Shown here: positions 55,493 to 64,000 of the stretch, piece after piece
Position numbering within the stretch: position 1 is the first letter of the stretch
Layout: each line of letters opens with the position of its first letter
NCBI GenBank assembly: GCA_025677825.1
Contig: JAIXMO010000062.1
Span: 1-64,000 of the forward strand
Length of the DNA: 64,000 bases
Direction of reading: 5' to 3'
From: Helicostylum pulchrum
Taxonomy: Eukaryota > Mucoromycota > Mucoromycetes > Mucorales > Mucoraceae
The notes under the pieces: model-generated
Database searches by the model: none
Seen by the model: only the letters and a program-made list of their open reading frames with translations
Told to the model about the DNA's origin: nothing
Position numbers and translations under genes: made by a program

Positions 55493-56167
55493 GATGCCTT
55501 GCAGTAAACAAATTTACCATTAAAGACTAAGGGCAAACTGTAGCAAATATTCATGAAGCTGCTGCAGTCTGCACAATTGATTTTATTTCGTATCAATAAT
55601 AATCTAGGATATCTCAGAATGTTACCACCAAGTTATAACGCGAAATCGGGCACTGTAGTCAGAGCTACAACGGAGCTTATTAAATGGTCTTTCTTTGTCA
55701 CACCTTCCACAAAATACTATCAATGGTACAATGGCTACTTCAATATACAACGACATCACCAAATTCCGCTGTAATTTGATTAATGATTCTAAATTTTCGA
55801 ATGAGGCTTTTTTCAAGTAATATCACCAACGTGATTATATGTCCTACCATATGTTTCTTTGTTCTTTTTTTTTGCTCTTATTTATTTCGAAATTCCGTTT
55901 TTATTTATAATCCTTTGGGTCTTTATTTTTAATTGAAAATAAAATAAGATATTTATGTATCGTAAAGAGCCGTCCATTTGAACATTGGGATTTATAAATA
56001 CTACGTATTTTTTTTTACAAACATAATAAAATCCTGACATCGCTCTATCACTTTCGATGTTGGATATAAAAAAGAGTTAAAAAGTGATTGTTTAAGCTGT
56101 ATAACCAAAGAATAATTTGAATCAGCCCTGAGATTACTTACAATATGCGATTAACATACTCTCCCGA
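55493..56167. other. Gene-poor spacer
   Basis: An open frame at 55553-55774 has ordinary composition but no recognisable motif. Nothing else supported. Confidence 0.3.
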
Positions 56168-56283
56168 CTCATGCAGCTTCAGCAAGACGTAAGGAAATAT
56201 CAGTTACATGGAATTTGGTCGTATATTCTGGAAGTAAAGCATTTAAACCCAACGACATATAGCCAATGACAGGGCGTACATCA
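56168..56283 (-). pseudogene. Unidentified C-terminal coding fragment
   Basis: The complement reads VRPVIGYMSLGLNALLPEYT then TKFHVTDISLRLAEAA and stop. It has protein-like composition and no start. Family not recognised. It lies just upstream of the tRNA gene. Confidence 0.3.
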
Positions 56284-56355
56284 CGTGAAATTCACGTGTT
56301 TTTTGTATAAAATAATAAATATAAAAGTTAGCTTTTTTCAAAAACGACAAGAAAT

Positions 56356-56450
56356 GCTCTCGTAGCTCAGTTGGTTAGAGCGTCGTGCTTATATTGTTAA
56401 GATATACTAGAGTCACGCGAAGATCGCGAGTTCGATCCTCGCCTAGAGCA
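56356..56450 (+). tRNA. tRNA-Ile (anticodon UAU) with intron
   Basis: Cloverleaf: acceptor GCTCTCG/CTAGAGC with one C-T mismatch, D stem GCTC/GAGC, anticodon stem TCGTG/CGCGA, loop CTTATAA with TAT at 34-36, variable AGATC, T stem GCGAG/CTCGC with loop TTCGATC, discriminator A. The loop is split after position 37 by a 21-nt intron (56394-56414), the canonical eukaryotic site; the intron contains GATATA, able to pair with the anticodon. A box (TAGCTCAGTTGG) and B box (GTTCGATCC) are intact, and a T6 run at 56453-56458 would terminate RNA polymerase III. Mature length before CCA is 74 nt. In the nucleus this tRNA decodes AUA. Confidence 0.95.
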
Positions 56451-56451
56451 C

Positions 56452-56458
56452 ATTTTTT
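56452..56458 (+). terminator. Pol III T-run terminator of tRNA-Ile
   Basis: ATTTTTT directly after the tRNA 3' end, with a second T6 at 56464-56469. Confidence 0.7.
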
Positions 56459-56469
56459 ATCATTTTTTC

Positions 56470-57539
56470 AAATTGTCGAGTGAAAATAAGGTTTAACCAC
56501 AGCTAAACGATACGAAGTATTGTTTTGTTTTGTGTACTTTTTATATTTTTTCAAAGGTATAGATATTACTTTTTGCTTTTGCAGTTGAGTATGTGAGGGT
56601 TCTCTCTTTTTTTTTTTTTTGGTCGGTATAATAAAATGTCGGTTTACGAAAAATAAAAGTTATTGTCTGCTGTTTAAAAAAAAAATTAATCTGTCAAAAA
56701 AAATAAGAAGGTGTAAACTCGATAATTGCAAGAGTAAAGTTTAAGCTACTAGTTTTTTAAAGCAAAAAAATATAGACGCTGATTTAGAAGTGTAACAAAA
56801 AGAAGGACCTGTTAATCGAGAGATAGTAAAAAGAGGATAATAAGAAGAAAAGCGAGCAACCTGTTTTATAAGTAGAACGACTAACGTAAAATAAAATAGC
56901 TTGATTTAAAGGTCTTTAAAAGTTAAGGGTATAAAGATTAAATTGTTTACAGGAAGTGAATTACATTTTTATTATAAAAAAGGGAGTAGTATTTATATAT
57001 ATTTGGTTTGTTAATTTGATATCAAGCCGATGACTTGATCTATAGTGTTCTTGTGTTATATTTAAGTACCAACTTGTTTCACGCAATAATAAGTCACTCA
57101 TTTTCTGCGCCGAGATACTCCTTGGTTTAAATACTGAACCAGTAAACTACTCAACTTAAAAAAAAAAATCCCGTTAGCATGCTCATTTATTTACGTGTAT
57201 ATTTAGTACTACCTCTTTAACACCGTTTCTATTATCGCTAAGGAAAAGAAAGAAAGAGCACCAACAGAACAGCAAAGTATGTACTGTTCTTTTCCATGAA
57301 ATATAAACTTTGGGCTTTTATGGCGTCGGCAGTCATAAATTATTGTTGCAAGTTAAACAAGCAAACTACAAGAGGGGAGGAGACAGTATAAATATATCAG
57401 AAATAATATTTTTTATACTAGAGAAAGCATAAAATTGCCAATAACATTGGAGAAGTAAATAAAACCATCCTTCGTGTACAACGGATTGTCAGTCTTGAAG
57501 CCTTATGATGAGAATCGGGTGCTTCTAAACCCCCCGCCT
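56470..57539. other. Gene-poor spacer
   Basis: AT-rich DNA without supported genes. Confidence 0.35.
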
Positions 57540-57850
57540 ATAATTTAAGGCTTGTCTAGCGTAGTTCTGCAACAATCGCTCTTCACAAAAGATATCCGAA
57601 TGAAATAAGTTTGCAAGGTAAATATTGGTGGCAGCCTCCGTATTTATAGGTTTTGTTACTTTTAAATTCGCTCCAGGAAAAGACTTGATTTCTCCAGTAT
57701 TAGAATAGCCATAGATACCTCCAGTAACTAGCAGTTCTACACGTTCATACAGTATGGCCAGCTCGTACTACTTAAAAAGCCTTGATACGAGATCTTGGAA
57801 ACAGGCGTTCCGGGATAATCCATCAAATGGGTGAGTAGCAGTTCTTAATA
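57540..57850 (-). pseudogene. Unidentified conserved-looking coding fragment with internal stop
   Basis: The complement reads THPFDGLSRNACFQDLVSRL FK, then TAG, then YELAILYERVELLVTGGIYG, YSNTGEIKSFPGANLKVT, NTEAATNIYLANLFHSDIFC and LLQNYARQALNYRRGV with stop. Over 70 codons stay open after the internal TAG. The upstream boundary at 57850 looks like a splice acceptor (attaag). The residue pattern is clearly that of a real protein, but I cannot name the family. Confidence 0.45.
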
Positions 57851-57889
57851 TACAAAAAAAAAAAAAAAGTTTTAGTATAAAAAAAAAAA

Positions 57890-58325
57890 GTATTATACCT
57901 GCTATTATACTTGCGGATACGTGATCTTTGTTTTAAGGTATTCTGTCTACATTCGATAATAAAGATACGCGGTTCAGTTTACAAGGTCCAATTTAAAAAA
58001 TGAGGCCTGTTTCTTTTCACTTACCATTACGGATGACCATTGCTTCAAGAAGCTTGTATAAACATAAAAAGAATAAGAAAAAAAAAAAAAAAAAAAAAAA
58101 CGCGAAAAAAAGTGATAAAAAAGGATGGAGAAGCCACTTTTGTTTACTCATGTGATTTATTTGCTAATCATGGCGTAATTATACTACTTAGTTAATCATT
58201 TTTATTGTACTTGTTGTTCCAACTTGATTCCTTTTTATGAAACTGAACGTGTAAAAAAAATCATGCAGCAAGTAATAGTCAAACACGAAATAAACAAGTG
58301 TTAACTATCAGCTAAATATTTTTGA
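57890..58325 (+). repeat. Dispersed repeat copy 3
   Basis: Matches the complement of 6895-7305 along its length (gatcacgtaNNNgcaagtata at one end, ttagc..tgatagttaacact at the other). Reads TFVYSCDLFANHGVI where copy 1 reads TFIYSCDLFTNHGVT, so amino-acid similarity is better kept than DNA similarity in that part. Contains stops and a 20-nt A-run insertion (about 58078-58100). Dead copy. Confidence 0.6.
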
Positions 58326-60132
58326 TGTAGACCAGAAAAAAAAAAACTTCTTGTTTGGATCGTGTCCTGTCCTTTTTTTTTAAAAAATAATAATATTCAC
58401 GACCACTAATTAAATCTGTCAAGGTCTATAATAAACTTTGATAATTGCATGAATAGACGCTATAAACTTAATTTAAAAAAGAACTCATAATACGAACTTT
58501 ACGTAGGATACTGCTATACCTTTTCAAGCGAGCGTACAAAAGGTATCGTTTATCACAGAAGAGACATTTTATTTAATTTTACAACTCGCGCACTACATAA
58601 TTAAAGGACGCCCACCTGATATACCGGATACACAAACGATGGTATCAATTTTACTTTGACCGTGATACAATCTAAATAAATATGCAAACACAACCCGCAC
58701 TTTAAATACATTGGATGTTACCTCAAATTATTAAACTGATTCTTTTGGGGTAAAACGCAAAATGTGATTTAAAGAAAAAAGTTTAATAAACAGTACGTAT
58801 GAAAGATCACTAACTACTAAATCATAAAACAACATGACGGTAAAGAAAGCATAATTTCATTTAGTAGAAAAAAAATAATCTATTAACCTCTTTTTTTGCT
58901 TTTAAATAAAAAAATGATCACTACACAAAATAAAAAAATGCGTCATATATATATAGTATTTTAGTAACATTTTAAAATAAATGATTAAGATTAGTTACTT
59001 TTTTTTTTTCAATGTAACATTACTTCAAAGACTCTTATAGTATGTATACACTCTAAACAATAAGCCGCAACATGTGCCCAACAAACCGCTTGACAACTTA
59101 ACGTATTAGAAGCTAAAGGATAAAAATTATGCATAAAACGTCATAAAATACAATTATCACCCCCACGGGAGAATATCACGAAAAAAAAACGTCGATCACC
59201 TTTTTGAGATCATTGGGTTTACACAAAAGATCATCCATCTTACTTACTTTTTTCTCCCAAGTAAATTAAATAAAGTCAATGCGTAAAAGCTTTCATTTCC
59301 AAACAAAAAAGTTGTAACCGTACTCATTACTTGGGAATATAAAAAAGCCCTCATGCTAACCAATCAAAGCAAGTTGTGTTTTTACCCGAGACATAAAAAG
59401 AAGGGAGGAATTTTGAACAAACCAAGTGATCGCATTTAAGTCTATTTTTTTTTCTTTTTTGCTGTATCATTTGATCCAGGTCACTTGAATAATAAATTTA
59501 TCAGGGCAGGAAGAAGAAGACCTGCTGATATTACTGCTGCGCTTGAGCCATCTCCCTTTTCCTTTTTACAGTGGTATACCTTTTTGGGAAACATTTCAAA
59601 TGAAAAGGTTTTTTATAAAATAAAAAAAAAAAGATAAGATAAGACTTTTTTTCTCTATTTTTTTTTTAAAAAAAAAAGCTTAATAGAAACTACAAAAAAA
59701 AAAAAAAAACCATCTTTTATGTATCAATTTACTGCGAGACAAAAAAAAACTCACTTGGTCATAAATAGAATATTTGGCAAGAAGTCGAAGGTCATATGAG
59801 ATGGTCTGTGCCACCTTCTTACTACTTTAATCCAGTCTTTTTTTTTTATATTTTATTTGCAAGAAGAAAGAATAAATAAAATTGTATACGTGGTTATATT
59901 ATAAGAGCAAGAAAAGAAATAGTGTTTAGTAGAGTATAACCTTAAAAAGCGAGATAACAAAAAATAAAGGTTAATGAAAACGGGAAAAAAAAATAAGGAC
60001 CTAAAAAGGGAAAGGTGTATAATCAGCTGAGAAAGATAATAACTATTTGAACCTCCATTTTTCTCTTCTTCTTTCTCTTCTTCTTTCTCTCTCTTACTCT
60101 TTCCCCTTTTTTCTTCTTAAAAACCTTATAAA
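58326..60132. other. 1.8-kb spacer upstream of the bHLH gene
   Basis: No supported gene. A pure pyrimidine tract (ttcttctttctcttcttc type) at about 60058-60118 lies immediately before the ATG and probably forms the core promoter/5' leader. Confidence 0.45.
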
Positions 60133-61182
60133 ATGTATTCAACAAATCCAGAGTTTCATATGGAAAATCAAGACCATATATTTGTTAATAATAACCAACC
60201 CAGAACACGAACCAGCTTAAATCAACAACAATCGCCCACCTATCATAACATGCATCATAATTCTAACAATTTTGGTCCTATGGCCATAAACCCGTCTAGC
60301 ACAGTAGCCAATGGACATAACGTACCCTTTGCAGACCCTGCTACCAATTGGTTCAGTACCAGTTTAGAATCCAACGCTTCCTCATTTGGTCAATCTCCCG
60401 TATTTGGAGGTCGAGATCTATTAGTTACACCTTCCAACTCTACTGGCCATTTAATAGACGGATTTGCTGCGGGAGATGATGATGAGTTAAGTCAAAGAAA
60501 GTAAGTACTTTTTTTTAAAAAAAAACGTGTGAAAAAAAAACTAGGGATAAGGTTTTATTTACTTTTTTTCTAAACATCTTAATAGTCATCAAGAGATTTT
60601 TGAAAAGAGAAGACGAAGACGTGAATCACATAATGCTGTTGAAAGAAGAAGACGAGATAATATTAACGAAAGAATCCAAGGTAAAAAATAAAATAAATAT
60701 ATAATTGCTATTGTATTATATAATCTAAAAAAAAGAAAACTCATCCCCCCCTTTTTTTACACAAAAAAAAAAAAAAAGAATTATCAACTATGCTGCCTGA
60801 ACATTTATTGGAATCAGTTCCAGCTAGCTCAAATGTAATGTCTGTTGCAACCGGACAAAACGGAGCTAACGGCAAACCCATCAATAAAGGTACTATTCTC
60901 AAGTTATCGGTTGATCACATCAAAGAATTAAGAGAGGAGGTGACAAGTTGTAAGAGTAAGATTCAAGAACTGGAACGTCTTATTGAGCTTGCTAAACGAG
61001 GTGAAGTAGACCACCATTTAAAACAAGAAGATAATATCGATTTATACACGCAGCAACAAGTCATGCATAATATGATGAATCAACATAATGCAAGATCGAG
61101 ACATGAACGTGTTGGTTCAATACAATTTCAACAACAGTTTGGAAAACTTCATATCACTGGAGATGAACAACAACAAGCGTAA
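60133..61182 (+). CDS. bHLH transcription factor (USF/CBF1-like, class B E-box binder)
   Basis: Three exons, 60133-60500, 60586-60680 and 60779-61182, 288 residues. The first 122 residues are Asn/Ser/Pro-rich and disordered. Exon 2 encodes the basic region and helix 1 (RRRRESHNAVERRRRDNIN); the His, Glu and Arg at the canonical 5, 9 and 13 positions predict binding to CACGTG-type E-boxes. Helix 2 (KGTILKLSVDHIKELREEV) follows a loop of about 25 residues that is longer than usual (Ser/Asn/Gly-rich), then a short leucine-zipper-like coiled coil (IQELERLIELAK) and a Gln-rich tail. The exon phases keep frame. Target pathway cannot be told from sequence. Confidence 0.88.
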
Positions 61183-61871
61183 TCTCTTTGTGTCTCTTTC
61201 TTTTTTCTTATATATGTGTATATACATGTGTAATAAATACCCCCCTCCTCTCCCTCTCTCTCTTTCTATTTTATAAAGCATACATATTTATCTGTACTAA
61301 CTATTTTGTGTAGCCCTCAAACTTCCCTTTTTTATACTCTTGTTGTTGTATCACAACACGGTTATTTATATATTTTCTCTCTTTCTTTTTTTTACAAATA
61401 AACTTTATCCTACCTTTATATTCCCCCACCTCCCCCCCCCCCCTCCCCTTTTATTTTGCATAAAAACAAACCTTTTTATTATATTTTTTTGGCGGTAAAG
61501 GAGTGAAAAAAGAAGTGTATTTTAAAATTAAACCTCTTCTTCTTTCGATCGCTATCTGATGTTGAACTTTGTTCCTGTTGTCCATCCTACCACAACATCA
61601 GCCCCCCTCCCCCCAAAATACAGCACCAAAATAGAACTGTGATACTATAAAAAAAACAGAAGCTTTATAACAGGTTTCATATAGAATAAGGCACCAATTG
61701 TAAAACAGAAACAAATTATGTCATTGTAATCAGACTCATTGCTAGTGTACAACCCTTTTTTTTTTTTTTTTTTTTTTTTTTACGCTTGCAAAAAAAAAAG
61801 ACATATTAAAAACATATTATCGTGCATGATTTCCAGTTTATAAACAAAAACAAAAAAATCATCCCCTTTAT
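61183..61871. other. Convergent 3' spacer
   Basis: 3' flanks of two convergent genes. Contains C-rich runs (about 61423-61446), a T31 run at about 61756-61781 and AATAAA-like signals. No gene seen. Confidence 0.45.
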
Positions 61872-62957
61872 TTAATCAATCAAGTGTGCTACTTGAAGAT
61901 CGACCAACTCTTCAACTGACTTGGTAGGTTGATCCACTACACCAGCATTAAGCAAAGTGGCCAAAGTGACCTTAATAGCGTCCTGAGACACCTGCTGCGT
62001 ATCCTCAGCATACTTTACCGTCTTGAACCACCTACGCACATCTTCTTCAGGGTACTCCAAAATACGCATAACATGCTTCACGGACTCATCTTCCTTTTGC
62101 TCCATAAAGATCTTTGTTGCCTTTTCCACCGCCTTCAACACCTTGACCAACTCCTCAACATGGTCCTTTAACAAATCCACATGCGCCGCAAACATAAATG
62201 CAGGCCAAGGTGGTGTAATCTGTCCAATGCGCTTGATTTCACCTGAATCGTGGTAAGGCTTGGTGGTAAACGTTTCCCACATAAAGTAATCACAACTGCC
62301 ATTGTTGACACCGTCGCGCATGCTTTTAAAGTTGTTCAGTACCGTGAATTGGAAAGGCGCTTGGTCCTTCTTTAACCACTTGCGTTGCTCGGCAAGTACG
62401 TACGCCATGATGTGAGATCCGGAGCCGTAGCGAGAGATGGCAACGTTGGTGTTGTAAAGTGTATCGATTGAATCATGCTTGGAATCCTTTGCAGCAGAAA
62501 GTGCCCAACCTACATAAAAAATAATAATAATCTATTAGTCATCACCCCAACCCCCCCTTGTTTACAAAAACAATATATATACTTTACAAAGTGGTGCATC
62601 AACATAGGTACCAACAATCTTGTACCAGTCTTGTCCTTTACTAATACCAGCAACAAGTCCTTCAGTTAAAGCAATAGCTAAATCAATTGATTTGTCTTGT
62701 AACTTTGATGTCATTTCACCCGTACCACCTTGAAGAATAGATGAGTTTACTTTTTATGTATCTTTTTTCTCTTTTTTTTTACCGGGACATAAAACAAGTT
62801 CTACATTGACACCGGTATCTTTAAAGAAACCAAGGTCGCGTGCAACATACAAGGGAGTTGAAAAATGTTCAGGTACTAAAAAATAATTAACAAACGTTTT
62901 TGGGTTCGCGAAATAAAGCGGTTTTTTTTTACCGTAACCAATACGAATAGTTGTCAT
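61872..62957 (-). CDS. Ca3427-like PBP2 (NMT1/THI5-type) ligand-binding protein
   Basis: Four exons, 62957-62933, 62875-62783, 62728-62588 and 62509-61872, 298 residues. Starts MTTIRIGYVPEHFSTPLYVA, followed by ELVLCPGGTGEMTSKLQDKS, DLAIALTEGLVAGISKG, YKIVGTYVDAPLCWALS and RYGSGSHIMAYVLAEQR. This is the two-lobed periplasmic-binding-protein fold of the Ca3427/NMT1-like group, which in yeasts is related to the pyrimidine-precursor enzyme THI5 and to SsuA/TauA-type binding proteins. No signal peptide, so probably cytosolic. The His/Cys-rich iron-binding CCCFC motif of true THI5 is not present, so pyrimidine synthesis activity is doubtful. The function is unknown. Confidence 0.8.
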
Positions 62958-63210
62958 TGCTAAAAAAAATATAAAGAAGAAGAAAACCAAAAAACCAAAA
63001 AATAAACAAGTAGATATCTAAACCGGAGAAATAAAATCCCATTACACAAAACATGGGAATACTTTGTCCCTTTTTTTTTTTCCATAGTTAAAAACCATAT
63101 CACCTTCTTTTTCGTTTAGAAATAAAGTCATTAATTCCTTTTAATTACAAAAAAAAAGAAAAGAAAAGATATACACACATATATATATTTTTTGCATGAA
63201 AAAAATAATT
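62958..63210. other. Spacer between Ca3427-like gene and RPS16
   Basis: Promoter of the upstream gene and 3' flank of RPS16; no gene seen. Confidence 0.4.
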
Positions 63211-63797
63211 TTAACGGTAAGACTTTTGGAAACGAGCACGAGCACCGGGACCACCGAACTTCTTGGGTTCACAACGACGAGGATCGGCAACAAGGAGGGT
63301 ACGATCGTATTGAACGAGGATTTCCTTAATTTCCTTCTTGGCAGCTTCATCGACGAACTTTTGGTAGAAGGCAACAATGGCCTTGGCAAGAGCTTGACGA
63401 ATAGCATAAACTTGAGAAGTGTGACCACCACCGTTAACACGGATTCTGATATCAGTGTTGGCGAAACGCTCCTCACCCAAAAGAAGGATAACTTCATAAA
63501 CCTTGAACTTCAAGATCTCGGGTTCAAGGAGCTCGATAGGTGAACCGTTGATACGGATAAGACCGTGACCACGCTTACAATGAGCGACGGCAGTAGCGGT
63601 TTTCTATGTTATATGTATGTTAGTTTTTTTCTGCTATTATTCTAAATTTCTATAGTATCCAACACGTAAAAAAAAAAAAAAACGTTGTGCATGTATGTAA
63701 AATGTCTAATTCGATTCCATCGTACTGCTAAAAGTCTTTCCCCTTTTTATCATTCCATTCTACTCGATGCTCGTTTTTTTTTCTGCTTCTTCTCTGC

Positions 63798-63833
<36 letters not shown>

Positions 63834-63964
63834 CCAATCGTTCAATGTCTCGTTCCACATTCCACATTCCAATCAATACACATACACAATCGATTTTTTT
63901 TTTACGGGTTTGATACTGTATAAATAAAACCAACCTTGCGACCGAAAGTTTGGACAGCTTCCAT
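63211..63964 (-). CDS. RPS16: 40S ribosomal protein S16 (uS9)
   Basis: Two exons, 63964-63935 and 63603-63211, 140 residues. Exon 1 encodes only [10 protein letters not shown]; exon 2 continues [25 protein letters not shown]-type [36 protein letters not shown] and ends [18 protein letters not shown], the universal uS9 C-terminal tail that contacts P-site tRNA. The intron is 331 nt, several times longer than others here, has a GTTGGT donor and holds a (TA)n run at about 63799-63831. An intron very early in a ribosomal protein gene is typical of fungi. Identification is secure. Confidence 0.96.
63799..63831. repeat. (TA)n microsatellite in the RPS16 intron
   Basis: About 16 TA units inside the long first intron. 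Confidence 0.9.
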
Positions 63965-64000
63965 TATCTATATCAATCAACTCTTATTAATAAAAAAAAA

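Overview
This is an AT-rich eukaryotic window with many short introns (about 45-100 nt, GTAAGT-like donors, TAG/CAG acceptors), compact genes and homopolymer-rich spacers. The gene content is fungal: an SSO-type syntaxin, AMP deaminase, complex I NDUFA9, MTO1, PCL-type cyclins, a BIG1/VOA1-like protein, a Kre9/KNH-like secreted protein, TFIIB, MED4, a Ca3427-like protein and RPS16. Together with the style of the lineage-specific genes this suggests an early-diverging filamentous fungus, most likely Mucoromycota (Mucorales). The species cannot be fixed from the sequence. All spliced models below were built by eye from splice signals and reading-frame continuity.

Layout. 1-28.7 kb is gene-dense: a partial SLF2/Nse6-like gene (-), an F-box gene (+), syntaxin (+), AMP deaminase (+), NDUFA9 (+), an acidic protein (-), an A20/AN1 zinc-finger protein (-), a PCL-type cyclin (+), a Tc1/mariner-like deletion element, MTO1 (+), a second cyclin (+), a BIG1/VOA1-like gene (+), an SGNH esterase (-) and a small acidic protein (-). 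From 28.7 to 36.6 kb the DNA is gene-poor and holds a decayed LINE and fragments of lineage-specific families. From 36.6 to 42.2 kb there is a second housekeeping block: a PH-domain protein (+), TFIIB (-), MED4 (+) and a Kre9/KNH-like secreted protein (-). From 42.3 to 60.1 kb there is a second gene-poor compartment. It contains a 343-bp satellite, a dead LINE, a 19-bp minisatellite, one intact 8-exon lineage-specific gene (49930-51644) with three decayed partial relatives nearby, dispersed repeats and an intron-bearing tRNA-Ile(UAU). From 60.1 kb to the end there are a bHLH factor (+), a Ca3427-like PBP2 protein (-) and RPS16 (-).

How the genes relate. The housekeeping genes are not an operon; they are independent genes of transcription (TFIIB, MED4, bHLH), mitochondrial function (NDUFA9, MTO1), purine metabolism (AMP deaminase), secretion and cell surface (syntaxin, BIG1/VOA1-like, Kre9-like, esterase), cell-cycle or phosphate-type cyclin control (two cyclins), and translation (RPS16, tRNA-Ile). 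The most interesting material is in the repeat-rich compartments. The intact unrecognised gene there sits directly downstream of a minisatellite and has exon-intron copies scattered over at least 11 kb. A short transposon at 18 kb carries TTCG boxes at a 22-bp period. A dispersed repeat family appears to be the wreckage of a zinc-ribbon protein gene.
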